Program-made: the position numbers and the translations under genes | From: Phycicoccus sp. Soil748 | Lineage (GTDB): Bacteria > Actinomycetota > Actinomycetes > Actinomycetales > Dermatophilaceae | DNA length: 58,593 nt | Assembly: GCF_001428025.1 (NCBI RefSeq) | Contig: NZ_LMSC01000007.1 | Coordinates: 382,523 to 441,115, forward strand | Reading direction: 5' to 3' | The notes under the pieces: generated by a model | Databases searched by the model: none | What the model was told of the DNA's origin: nothing | The model's input: the letters and a program-made list of their open reading frames with translations, nothing else | Shown here: piece by piece, positions 1-9,841 of the stretch | Layout of the letters: each line of letters opens with the position of its first letter | Position numbering within the stretch: the first letter of the stretch is position 1

Positions 1-766
1 GCCAGCTCGCGGCGGCCAGCACGACGACGTACCCGGCGTTCCAGGTCCACGCCGGGAGGTGGGTGAGGCGGGCGAGCACCCCCGGGTCGGAGCCGGGGGA
101 GGGGTGGGCCACGACGGCGCCGAGGTGCCGCCAGGCCCCGACCAGCAGGAAGATGCCCACACCCAGAACCACCGCACCCTGGAGCCTGGCACCGCCCTGC
201 CACCACAGCGCGCCGGTCACCACGGTCAGCGCGACCATGACGACAGCCGTGTAGAGCGACCGCACCCGGACGAGGCAGGCGAGCAGCACCAGTCCGGTCG
301 CGGCCAGGGCGGGTGGCGCCCATCCCGCGCGCGCGGCATGGACCGCGAACGCGCCCACCAGGGCCGGAGCCGGGTACCCCGCCCAGGTCGACAGGACCCG
401 GCCGACGCCCCGCGCCGGGCCGACGGTGACGGCGTGGCCCGACATGTCGCCGCGCAGAACCAGTCCGGTGAACCTTCGCCCGAACAGCATCCCCACGAGG
501 CCGTGCCCGAGCTCGTGGACGACGGTCACCACGACCCGCGACCGCAGCCACAGGGCCGGCACGCCGATGACCACGACCACGGTCACCAGCACCGTCCAGA
601 GCCCGCTCGTGGTCGGGGTCGACAGCGGCTCGGGCTGCAACCGGGCGCTCACCTGGCTCCAGAGGTCGCTGCCGGTGGTCGACGGGGCCAGGGAGGTCGG
701 GTGCACCGGGACATCCTCCCGGTCGAGGCTGTGCAGCCCCCACCGGGCTGGGTGCGGGCGGGGCAT
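1..766 (-). CDS. M50-type (M50B-like) membrane metallopeptidase, 3' end cut by window edge
   Basis: Reading the reverse strand from ATG at 766 gives an uninterrupted frame that leaves the window at base 1, so the C-terminus is missing. After about 50 hydrophilic residues comes a hydrophobic segment (codons near 600-545), then VVHELGHGLVG around 525-495. HELGH is the zinc-binding HExxH motif of site-2-type (M50) proteases. More hydrophobic stretches follow, as expected for a polytopic membrane protein of the peptidase M50B-like family. TACCCC lies 5 nt before the ATG and resembles the -10 boxes of leaderless genes elsewhere in this window, which supports this start. The substrate cannot be inferred. 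The family call is good; the start is moderately certain. Confidence 0.75.
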   Translation of the reverse strand, partial: MPRPHPARWGLHSLDREDVPVHPTSLAPSTTGSDLWSQVSARLQPEPLSTPTTSGLWTVLVTVVVVIGVPALWLRSRVVVTVVHELGHGLVGMLFGRRFTGLVLRGDMSGHAVTVGPARGVGRVLSTWAGYPAPALVGAFAVHAARAGWAPPALAATGLVLLACLVRVRSLYTAVVMVALTVVTGALWWQGGARLQGAVVLGVGIFLLVGAWRHLGAVVAHPSPGSDPGVLARLTHLPAWTWNAGYVVVLAAASW

Positions 767-802
767 CGGGCGGGGTAGCACCCGAGGCGGCGGCGCCCAT
801 AC

Positions 803-905
803 CCCGAAGTCCCAGACCTCGGGGCATGAGCGGGCCTTTGACCCGAAGTCCCAGACCTCGGGGCATGAGCGGGCTTTTGACCCGAAGTCCCAGACTTCGG
901 TGCAA
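803..905. repeat. 39-bp tandem repeat carrying a dyad, 2.6 copies
   Basis: Units begin at 803, 842 and 881 (the last partial). Each contains CCGAAGTC-CCA-GACYTCGG (804-822, 843-861, 882-900). The dyad is perfect in the third copy and has one arm mismatch in the first two. The array lies between the start of the M50 gene and the cimA promoter, with no open frame of its own. An operator array or a set of stem-loops are both possible. Confidence 0.85.
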
Positions 906-1019
906 GGTGCAAGGCGCGGGGGCGGGCATGGGGCCGGGGTGTCGGTCCCGGGTTCGGGGGCGGGGTATGGCCGCCGAGGGCGGGGTATGGCGCGGGGTGA
1001 CCACGATCCGGACCGGGGG
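906..1019. other. non-coding gap upstream of cimA leader
   Basis: G-rich spacer. GGGCGGGGTATGGC occurs twice, near 958 and 980. No gene, tRNA or clear promoter is seen apart from the cimA promoter that starts at 1020. Confidence 0.5.
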
Positions 1020-1048
1020 TTCAACCGGCGGACGTCGCGTGTCACAGT
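1020..1048 (+). promoter_or_regulatory. predicted cimA promoter
   Basis: -35 TTCAAC (1020-1025), 17-nt spacer, -10 CACAGT (1043-1048). The same CACAGT hexamer serves as the -10 in front of amt and glnD in this window. A GTG lies exactly 6 nt downstream, the spacing used by the apparent leaderless genes here. Confidence 0.65.
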
Positions 1049-1054
1049 GCTCTC

Positions 1055-1099
1055 GTGACCTCCTGGCAAATGGCGACCGCCATGGTGATTATCGACTAG
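1055..1099 (+). CDS. cimA leader peptide (branched-chain amino-acid attenuator)
   Basis: A 14-codon frame, MTSWQMATAMVIID, reads from GTG 1055 to TAG 1097. An internal ATG at 1070 would give a 9-residue version. The GTG is 6 nt after the -10 CACAGT, so the message would be leaderless and would start on this peptide. Val-Ile-Ile at codons 11-13 are the control codons expected for an enzyme that feeds isoleucine synthesis, and one of them is ATT, unusual in such a GC-rich genome. Two consecutive stem-loops follow immediately, the second with a T-run, as in classical transcription attenuation. Leader-peptide control of ilv/leu genes is established in Actinobacteria. Its use here is inferred. Confidence 0.7.
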   Translation: MTSWQMATAMVIID

Positions 1100-1100
1100 C

Positions 1101-1150
1101 GCGACGAGACCTCCTCGTCGCGCAGACCTCCCGCACCCGGGGGGTCTTTT
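1101..1150 (+). terminator. cimA attenuator: first stem-loop plus intrinsic terminator
   Basis: Hairpin 1 is GCGACGAG (1101-1108) with CTCGTCGC (1114-1121) around a 5-nt loop. Hairpin 2 is GACCTCCCG (1125-1133) with CGGGGGGTC (1138-1146), followed by TTTT (1147-1150). GACCTCC occurs both in the loop side of hairpin 1 (1108-1114) and in the 5' arm of hairpin 2 (1125-1131), so the two copies can compete for the 3' arm. Ribosome position on the Val/Ile codons just upstream could select between the structures. Confidence 0.7.
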
Positions 1151-1284
1151 GCTTTGTCAGGACCTCCGCCGGTCGCCACCCCCGGCCACGGAGGCGCGGC
1201 GGCGGAGAATGAACCACCAGGACCCACGGCCTGTGAAGCCACCCAGCACCACCCGACTCCGATGACCCGACGGGAACCACCACG

Positions 1285-2865
1285 ATGAGCGACCTGCACG
1301 TCTACGACACCACCCTGCGCGACGGTGCGCAGCAGGAGGGACTCAACCTCTCCGTGTCGGACAAGCTCGCCATCGCGGCGCACCTCGACGAGCTGGGGGT
1401 CGGCTTCATCGAGGGTGGCTGGCCGGGCGCCAACCCGAAGGACACCGAGTTCTTCGCCCGCGCCCAGCAGGAGCTGCGGCTGCGCAACGCCACGCTCGCG
1501 GCGTTCGGGGCCACCCGGCGGGTCGGCGGTCGCGCGGCCGACGACCCGCAGGTCCGCGCCCTCCTCGACTCCGGCGCGTCCGTCGTCACCCTCGTCGCCA
1601 AGTCGCACGTCCGGCACGTCGAGACGGCCCTGCGCACGACGGTGCAGGAGAACCTCGAGATGGTGCGCGACACCGTCTCGTTCCTCACCGCGGAGGGCCG
1701 GCGCGTCTTCCTCGACGCGGAGCACTTCTTCGACGGGTATGCCGCGGACCGCGGCTACGCCCTCGAGGTGGTCCGCGCGGCGATGGAGTCGGGCGCCGAG
1801 GTGGTGGCGCTGTGCGACACCAACGGCGGCATGCTGCCCGACCAGGTGGCCGCGGTCGTCGCCGACACCGTCGGCACCACGTCGGCCCGCGTCGGCATCC
1901 ACTGCCACAACGACACCGGCTGCGCCGTGGCCAACTCGATGGCCGCGGTCGAGGCGGGCGCGACGCACGTGCAGGGGACGGTCAACGGGTACGGCGAGCG
2001 CACCGGCAACGCCGACATCCTCACGGTCGTGAGCAACCTGCAGATCAAGCGCGGGCTGCCGTTGCTGGAGACCGAGCGTCTGCAGGAGGCGACGCGAATC
2101 GCCCATGCCATCAGCGAGATCACCAACGTCCCGCCCTACAGCCGTCAGCCCTACGTCGGCGCGAGCGCGTTCGCCCACAAGGCCGGTCTGCACGCCAGCG
2201 CCATCCGGATCGACCCCGACCTCTACCAGCACACCGACCCCGTCCACGTCGGCAACGACATGCGCATGCTCGTCTCCGACATGGCCGGCCGTGCGAGCAT
2301 CGAGCTCAAGGGCCGAGAGATGGGCTACGACCTGGCCGGCAACGACGAGCTGCTCTCGCGGGTCCTCGCGACGGTCAAGGACCTCGAGCTGCGCGGCTAC
2401 ACCTTCGACGCCGCGGACGCGTCCTTCGAGCTGCTCCTGCGTCGCGAGGTCGAGGGCCACGGCTACGAGTTCTTCGACGTCGAGTCGTGGCGCGTGATCA
2501 CCGACGCCCGAGGCAACGAGGACGCGCTGTCCGAGGCCACCGTCAAGGTGCGCGCAGGGGGTGAGCGCGTCGTGGCCACCGGCGAGGGCAACGGACCGGT
2601 GAACGCCCTCGACCACGCGCTGCGGCAGGCGCTCATGCCGGCCTACCCGGAGCTGGCCAAGCTCGAGCTCATCGACTTCCGCGTGCGCATCCTCGACGCT
2701 GCGCACGGCACGGATGCGGTGACCCGCGTCCTCATCGAGACCTCGGACGGGCAGACCTCGTGGGAGACCATCGGGGTGGCCGGCAACATCCTCGAGGCGT
2801 CCTGGCGGGCGCTCGTCGAGGGGGTCACCTACGGACTGGTCCGGGCCGGGGTGCCCGTCCGGTAG
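1285..2865 (+). CDS. cimA: citramalate synthase
   Basis: 526-aa enzyme condensing pyruvate and acetyl-CoA to (R)-citramalate, the first step of a threonine-independent route to 2-ketobutyrate and isoleucine. It belongs to the HMG-CoA lyase-like/DRE-TIM metallolyase family. The N-terminus carries DTTLRDGAQQEG (residues 8-19, the substrate-binding Arg-Asp pair), IHCHND supplies metal-binding histidine, and NGYGERTGN follows. A C-terminal LeuA-dimer-type regulatory domain begins near residue 390 and is the usual site of allosteric control. The length matches the CimA/2-isopropylmalate-synthase-like family (about 530 aa). The gene lies 135 nt downstream of the attenuator. The most likely alternative, a 2-isopropylmalate synthase paralogue, is less likely given the full-length similarity to the CimA type. 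Confidence 0.9.
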   Translation: MSDLHVYDTTLRDGAQQEGLNLSVSDKLAIAAHLDELGVGFIEGGWPGANPKDTEFFARAQQELRLRNATLAAFGATRRVGGRAADDPQVRALLDSGASVVTLVAKSHVRHVETALRTTVQENLEMVRDTVSFLTAEGRRVFLDAEHFFDGYAADRGYALEVVRAAMESGAEVVALCDTNGGMLPDQVAAVVADTVGTTSARVGIHCHNDTGCAVANSMAAVEAGATHVQGTVNGYGERTGNADILTVVSNLQIKRGLPLLETERLQEATRIAHAISEITNVPPYSRQPYVGASAFAHKAGLHASAIRIDPDLYQHTDPVHVGNDMRMLVSDMAGRASIELKGREMGYDLAGNDELLSRVLATVKDLELRGYTFDAADASFELLLRREVEGHGYEFFDVESWRVITDARGNEDALSEATVKVRAGGERVVATGEGNGPVNALDHALRQALMPAYPELAKLELIDFRVRILDAAHGTDAVTRVLIETSDGQTSWETIGVAGNILEASWRALVEGVTYGLVRAGVPVR

Positions 2866-3256
2866 GGCGTGAGGCCGGCGGTCGTCCATCGCCGTGTCCC
2901 GAAAAGGGGACGAGCACCGATCGGCCCCGGTTGCAGGGGGGTAGGGCCGAACGGTGCTCGTCACGCGAGCTCCGGTGCGCATGACGCGAGGGGGACCACC
3001 CGAGCTCTTGGCACCAGTCTGGCCGGTGTCGCAGGGGGGTGAACCGATGCCTGCGTCGCATCTCCACTAGTACATCGACACCAGGAACGGTGTCGGGAGG
3101 TCGAGCGCCGGCCGGCCCTCAGGGGACGCAGGCCGACCGGCGTACCACCACGATGCGCCAGCGTTCACCTGCCGTCACGGTGCCCCCGCCCCAGCCCCTC
3201 TAGTGCGCGCGCACCCTACGGTGCCCCACCCCGCGTGTCCCGCGCCGTGTGGTGCC
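2866..3256. other. 391-nt gap between cimA and the histidine kinase
   Basis: The two flanking genes converge here. Apart from the long hairpin at 2909-2962, nothing recognisable is seen. The short open frames have residue compositions that do not look like protein. Confidence 0.6.
2909..2962. terminator. long hairpin after cimA
   Basis: A 19-nt arm (2909-2927, beginning GACGAGCACCG) pairs with 2944-2962 with one mismatch around a 16-nt loop. No T-run follows. It sits between convergent genes and probably ends transcription from one or both sides. Confidence 0.6.
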
Positions 3257-4819
3257 TCAGCCACGGGCGGCGGTGGAGGTCGACGCGTCCGGAATGCCTT
3301 GGGCGAAGCCGAGACTCGTGCTCCGGCTCGCCGCGAGGGTGAGGCCGAGACCCGCCCCGAGGCCCGGAGCCGCCGCTGGTGCTGCCGTCGGGCCGGGGAG
3401 CCAGAGCGACACGAGCGTGCCACCCAGCGGGCTGTCCCCGACCGTGCAGTGGCCGCCTGCGAGCGTGGCGCGGTCGCGCATGCCGGAGACACCCCGGTGT
3501 CCGGGGGCCGAGGCGCCGAGGGCATCCCCGGGGCCGACGCCGTCGTCGTGGACCTCGACCTGCAGGCCACCGTCGACCGCGGCGAGCGCCACCTGCACCT
3601 GAGTGGCCCGGGCGTGCTTGAGGACGTTGACGAGGGCCTCTTTGGTGATGCGGTAGGCGACTGCCCGGGTCGCCTCCGGCATCACCGGCTCGGAGCTGCC
3701 GTCCACACGGGCCCGCACGCCGGTGCCCTCGTAGATCTCCTCGGTGGCCCGCTGGAGCGCTCCGGCGAGCCCGCTGACCGAGAGCTCGGGGGGCTCGAGG
3801 TCGAACAGCAGTGACCGCAGCCGGTCGGTCGCCGCTCCCAGGGTCTCCTGCAGCCCGTCGAGCTCGGACATCAGCGAGGGGGCCTGTTCACGAAGTCGCT
3901 TGCGCAGCAGGCCCATGCGCAGGTCGACGGCCGCGACGGCCTGCACCGGGTCGTCGTGCACGTCGGCTGCGATCCGCGCGCGCTCGGCGTCCTGGGCGTC
4001 CACGAGCCGGGTGAGGAGCGCGGTCCGCTGCTCGAGGAGGTCGGCCATGGCCCGGTCGGCGGCGACCCGATCGCTGATGTCGCGCTGCACGGTGGCGAGG
4101 GCGAACGGGGCGCCGGTGGCCACGTCGAACATGAGGAAGCTGGCGACGGCCACCGGGATCGCGTGCCCGTCCTGGTGCTTGAGCGTCGTCTCGCCCTCGA
4201 AGTGGCCGTCGCGGACGACCGCGGGCTGCTCGACCTCCACGGACAGCTCGAGCCCTTCCGGCGTGAGGTAGTCGGAGATCGTCGTCGCGGACACGTCGGC
4301 GTCTAGGGCCATGCCGATGAGCTTGCGCCCACCGGGGTTGACGTACTCCACGGCGCCGTCGAGGCCGGCGATGGCGATGAAGTCGGGGGAGGCCTCGACG
4401 AGCGCCTTGAAGCGGCTCAGGTCAGCGGCCAGCTCGAGGGTGCGACGAGCCTGTGCGCGCGCCTGGGCCTCGGCGCGACGTTGCTCCGTCACGTCGGTCG
4501 CGATGCCCACGGCCCCGGTCAGCACCCCGGCCTCGTCGTGGATCGGCTCGAAGTACAGCGCCAGCCGGCGCCCGAGGTACTCGCGCTCGCCGTGGTATCG
4601 CTCGCCGGACAGTGCCGCGTCGAGCGCCTCCGTGCCCAGCGGGTCGTCGCGGTAGACCTCGCGCAGGTTCTGGCCGACCAGCTCGCCCGGGGCGAACCCG
4701 AGGGCCGCCAGGCCGGGGCCGACCGAGGTCGTGCACGTCCCGTTCGCGTCCATCCCGAAGACGACCTGCGGGCCGACCTCGATCCCGTCCTCGGCCGACA
4801 GCCACTTGTCCTGTGTCAT
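3257..4819 (-). CDS. cytosolic PAS-domain sensor histidine kinase (NarX/LiaS-like HisKA_3)
   Basis: 520 aa without a membrane segment, so it should sense an internal signal. Two PAS folds are visible: residues about 15-115, ending in a PAC-like TDVTEQRRAEA linker, and about 135-250, ending RDISDRVAADRA. The dimerisation/phosphoacceptor helix has AERARIAADVHDD with His288. An HATPase_c domain follows: EALVNVLKHA for the N box, DDGVGPG for the G1 box and GVSGMRDRA for the G2 box. The last 40 residues are low-complexity. A lone receiver gene on the same strand ends 111 nt upstream and a NarL-type regulator diverges from that, so these three probably form one signalling unit. No haem or cofactor ligand can be assigned by eye. 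Confidence 0.88.
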   Translation of the reverse strand: MTQDKWLSAEDGIEVGPQVVFGMDANGTCTTSVGPGLAALGFAPGELVGQNLREVYRDDPLGTEALDAALSGERYHGEREYLGRRLALYFEPIHDEAGVLTGAVGIATDVTEQRRAEAQARAQARRTLELAADLSRFKALVEASPDFIAIAGLDGAVEYVNPGGRKLIGMALDADVSATTISDYLTPEGLELSVEVEQPAVVRDGHFEGETTLKHQDGHAIPVAVASFLMFDVATGAPFALATVQRDISDRVAADRAMADLLEQRTALLTRLVDAQDAERARIAADVHDDPVQAVAAVDLRMGLLRKRLREQAPSLMSELDGLQETLGAATDRLRSLLFDLEPPELSVSGLAGALQRATEEIYEGTGVRARVDGSSEPVMPEATRAVAYRITKEALVNVLKHARATQVQVALAAVDGGLQVEVHDDGVGPGDALGASAPGHRGVSGMRDRATLAGGHCTVGDSPLGGTLVSLWLPGPTAAPAAAPGLGAGLGLTLAASRSTSLGFAQGIPDASTSTAARG

Positions 4820-4930
4820 CCCGGGGTCCCCTCACGTCGTCCTGCACGAGCCACGCGGCCACCCACCCCGGCCACTCGTGGCCCATCGTAGGCATGACGC
4901 GGTGCAGGCACCACGGTGCGACGCAGGGCG

Positions 4931-5356
4931 TCAGCGGTCCAGCAGCAGCCTCAGGGCGCCGGCGCCGGACCCGGTGGCGAGGACGACCTCGCCCGCGGCG
5001 CAGCGCGCCAGCACCTCGGGCAGGGTCTCCCCGATCCTGCCCTTGGCCAGGTAGCCGACAGCGCCCGCCCGCACCATGGCAGCCACCGTGCCGGCGGACG
5101 TCTCGGCCGACACCGCCACCACGGCTGGCGGGGAGGGCAGGGCGTGCAGGGCCCGGACCGCGGCCGGGCCGCCCCCGGGCATGCGCACGTCGAGCAGGGC
5201 GACGTCGACGTCCATCTCCCCGGCGAGGCGGATGGCGTCGTCCCCGGTCGTCACGGTGCCGACGACGGTGAAGCGGTCGTCGGAGTCGACGACGTGGGCC
5301 AGGGCCCCGAGCATCTGGGGGTGGTCGTCGGCGATGAGCACACGAACCGCTGACAC
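4931..5356 (-). CDS. single-domain response regulator (receiver only)
   Basis: From GTG at 5356 the product is 141 aa and consists of one receiver domain: acidic pair D10-D11, phosphoacceptor D56 in ALLDVRMPGG, and conserved K105 in GYLAKGRIGE. No DNA-binding domain follows the receiver, so it may act by protein contact or as a phosphate sink. A longer frame opens at 5422, but its extra 22 residues are Pro/Gln-rich and unlike a receiver N-terminus, so the internal GTG directly before SAVRVLIADDH is preferred. It lies upstream of, and on the same strand as, the PAS kinase. Confidence 0.8.
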   Translation of the reverse strand: MSAVRVLIADDHPQMLGALAHVVDSDDRFTVVGTVTTGDDAIRLAGEMDVDVALLDVRMPGGGPAAVRALHALPSPPAVVAVSAETSAGTVAAMVRAGAVGYLAKGRIGETLPEVLARCAAGEVVLATGSGAGALRLLLDR

Positions 5357-5470
5357 GTGCCTGCCTGTCTGTCCTGGAGGGGGGCGCGGGGACGGCTGGG
5401 TCGACGACACCTGGAAGGTCAATGGTCGCGCTCGCGGGCCCCGGCCGGGCAGTGCGCGCGCGCCGGGGGG

Positions 5471-5490
5471 CCTAGTGCATGGATACTAGG
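5471..5490. promoter_or_regulatory. dyad in the divergent regulator promoter
   Basis: CCTAGT (5471-5476) and ACTAGG (5485-5490) form an inverted repeat 20 nt before the ATG of the NarL-type gene, in the space it shares with the divergent receiver gene. It overlaps the -10-like GATACT. A binding site for the adjacent regulator is plausible but unproven. Confidence 0.4.
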
Positions 5491-5510
5491 CGCGGAGGAG
5501 GGGCCCATCC

Positions 5511-6191
5511 ATGAGTGAAGCCGACGGTGCGCACCGCATGCACCGGACCGACCAGCCGATCAGGGTGCTGATCGTCGACGACCACGAGGTGATGGCGGCG
5601 AGCCTTGCCCGTGTGCTGGAGGACGAGCCCGACATCGTCTCCGTCGGCGTGGCCGCAACCCTGGCCCAGGCCCGCGCGCGGGTGCAGTCCAGCGCGCCCG
5701 ACGTGCTCGTCCTCGACCGGCGGCTGCCCGACGGCGACGGTGTCGACGCCATCGCCGACCTGAAGGCCCTGCGCCCCAGCATGAACGTCCTGGTGCTCAC
5801 GGGGTCGAGCTCGGACGACGTGCTCGTGCGGGCCCTGCAGGCCGGTGCGGCAGGCTTCCTCTCCAAGACCCGTAGCCTCGCCGAGGTGACGTCGGCGGTG
5901 CGCGCGGCGTCGCAGGGTGAGGCCTCGGTCTCGGCCGAGATGCTCGCGCGGCTGCTCCCACGGCTGACGAGGGTCAACGCGCCCGCCCCCACGCTCACGC
6001 GTCGGGAGGAGGAGGTGCTGGCGATGCTCGCCCAGGGCCTGTCCAACGCGGCGATCGCGGAGGAGCTGACGGTGAGCGTCAACACGGTCCGCAACCACGT
6101 CGCCAACCTGTCGGCGAAGCTCGGCGCCCACAGCAAGCTGGAGGCGATGTCGATCGCGATCCAGCGCGGCCTGCTCTCGCCGCCGCAGTAG
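5511..6191 (+). CDS. NarL/FixJ-family response regulator
   Basis: 226 aa. The N-terminal receiver has VDDHE, phosphoacceptor D69 in LVLDRRLPDG and SKTRS for the conserved lysine loop. A LuxR-type helix-turn-helix occupies about residues 160-215 (LTRREEEVLAMLAQG, then NTVRNHVANLSAKLG). This is the standard layout of a DNA-binding regulator paired with HisKA_3 kinases such as the one at 3257-4819. GAGGAGGGG lies a few bases upstream as ribosome-binding site. The dyad at 5471-5490 suggests autoregulation. The signal and targets are not visible from sequence. Confidence 0.9.
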   Translation: MSEADGAHRMHRTDQPIRVLIVDDHEVMAASLARVLEDEPDIVSVGVAATLAQARARVQSSAPDVLVLDRRLPDGDGVDAIADLKALRPSMNVLVLTGSSSDDVLVRALQAGAAGFLSKTRSLAEVTSAVRAASQGEASVSAEMLARLLPRLTRVNAPAPTLTRREEEVLAMLAQGLSNAAIAEELTVSVNTVRNHVANLSAKLGAHSKLEAMSIAIQRGLLSPPQ

Positions 6192-6194
6192 CCG

Positions 6195-8563
<2,369 letters not shown>

Positions 8564-8622
8564 CGCCGGCAAGGGTAACCCGCACGGCCGGGCTCCCAGC
8601 AAGGCGTGGCACCGTGGCCCCC

Positions 8623-9561
8623 ATGAGCAGACGGACCCTCGCCGCGGTGGTGACGGTGCTCGTGCTGCTCGTCGGCGCGGGGACCGTCGTCGGCTTCGCG
8701 TCCGGCCGCTTCAGTGACACTCCCCGGGCCGGCGGGACGTCCGCGCCGCCGACGACGTCGGCCGACGTGCCTCGGACCGGGGAGGCCGTCACCACCCCGG
8801 GCCCGGCTCCGTCAGGGGCGGGTTACCACCTCGCCCTGGGGGACTCGCTCGCCGCCGGTTTCCAGAACGGCAGCGACCACCGCACGCAGGGCTACGTCGG
8901 CGCCGTGCGCAAGGCGGTCGAGGTCCGCGACGGCCCGACCGAGCTGGTCAACCTCGCCTGCTCCGGTGAGACGACGACCTCGATGCTGCGGGGTGGCGGG
9001 TGCACCTACGACCGGGGCACGCAGCTGGCCGAGGCGGAGCAGTTCCTGCGGGCCCATGCGGCCGACGTGCGCCTGGTGACCCTCGACATCGGCGGCAACG
9101 ACGTCGCCCGGTGCGGCTTCGGCGGGCTCGAGCCGTCGTGCACGGGGCCGGCACTCGCGACCCTGAGGACCAACCTGCCCCAGATCACGAGCCGGCTGCG
9201 CGCTGCGGCCCCGCACGTGCAGGTCGTCGTCCTCAACTACTACGACCCGTTCCTGGTGCTCGACCTGTTGGGGAACTCGGGTGGCACGGGTCCGGGGCAG
9301 CAGTCGGTGGCCGAGCTCGCCAAGGTCAACGCCAGCATCGCCGGCAGCGCGCGGGCCAGCGGTGCGCGGGTGGCCGACGTCGCGAGCGCCTTCGACACCA
9401 CCGTCACGACCCCGACGGTCGTCAGGGACATCGGCACCCTGCCGACCAACCTCGCCCGCATCGTCACGTGGACGTGGATGGCCCCGCCGCGCTTCGACTT
9501 CCATGCCAATGACGCGGGCTACGCGGTGATGGCGCGAGCTGTGGTGCGCCAGCTGCGCTGA
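8623..9561 (+). CDS. secreted or membrane-anchored SGNH/GDSL hydrolase
   Basis: 312 aa. An N-terminal hydrophobic segment (about residues 5-25) acts as signal or anchor, followed by a Thr/Pro-rich linker of about 40 residues that would span the wall. The catalytic domain has block I GDSLAAG with the nucleophile Ser, block III GGNDV and block V DFHAND (Asp/His of the triad). It is an extracellular esterase or lipase of the SGNH superfamily, substrate unknown. ATG 8623 is preferred over a GTG three codons earlier. It diverges from the putative glycosylase gene. Confidence 0.85.
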   Translation: MSRRTLAAVVTVLVLLVGAGTVVGFASGRFSDTPRAGGTSAPPTTSADVPRTGEAVTTPGPAPSGAGYHLALGDSLAAGFQNGSDHRTQGYVGAVRKAVEVRDGPTELVNLACSGETTTSMLRGGGCTYDRGTQLAEAEQFLRAHAADVRLVTLDIGGNDVARCGFGGLEPSCTGPALATLRTNLPQITSRLRAAAPHVQVVVLNYYDPFLVLDLLGNSGGTGPGQQSVAELAKVNASIAGSARASGARVADVASAFDTTVTTPTVVRDIGTLPTNLARIVTWTWMAPPRFDFHANDAGYAVMARAVVRQLR

Positions 9562-9575
9562 GCTCGGGGGGAGGT

Positions 9576-9767
9576 TCAGGCGCGGTGGGCCTCGACGTCG
9601 TGCAGCACGCGGTCGACGTCGTGGTCGAGGTCGATGAAGGCGATCGTGGAGTCTGCGCCGTGCGGTGCGCGGGGCAGCGACCACGTACGGCGGTGGTGCC
9701 GCTCGAGGGCGGCGACGACGGTGGTGACGAAGGCCAGGAGCAGGAGAATGGTCATGTCAGTAATCAT
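9576..9767 (-). CDS. small single-span membrane protein
   Basis: 63 aa from ATG 9767, or 59 aa from ATG 9755. One hydrophobic helix (TILLLLAFVTTVVAAL) is followed by a basic patch, ERHHRR, and a charged tail with FIDLDHDVDRVLHDVEAH. Neither start has a clear ribosome-binding site. No family is recognised. It diverges from the GlxA-type regulator, a position that would suit regulation by it. Confidence 0.45.
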   Translation of the reverse strand: MITDMTILLLLAFVTTVVAALERHHRRTWSLPRAPHGADSTIAFIDLDHDVDRVLHDVEAHRA

Positions 9768-9784
9768 GCGCTCGGCAAGATCCA

Positions 9785-9827
9785 GCCACGAGTGGCAGAA
9801 CTGACGCACAAGGCTCTCTTTCTGCCA
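9785..9827. promoter_or_regulatory. inverted repeats between the small membrane protein and the GlxA-type regulator
   Basis: GCCACGAGTGGC (9785-9796) is a perfect palindrome with a 2-nt centre. TGGCAGA (9793-9799) and TCTGCCA (9821-9827) form a second dyad. Both lie in the divergent intergenic space and are candidate operators for the neighbouring AraC-type protein. Confidence 0.4.
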
Positions 9828-9841
9828 TGTGACGTGGCACC

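Noticed and set aside
803-905. 39-bp repeats as a CRISPR array
   Set aside because: The units are contiguous with no unique spacers and no cas genes are near.
1096-2982. A 628-codon antisense open frame over cimA
   Set aside because: Biased Val/Gly/Asp/Arg composition without family features; cimA on the other strand is unmistakable.
3060-3256. A tRNA or small RNA in the cimA-kinase gap
   Set aside because: No cloverleaf, promoter or terminator signature beyond the hairpin at 2909-2962 could be found.
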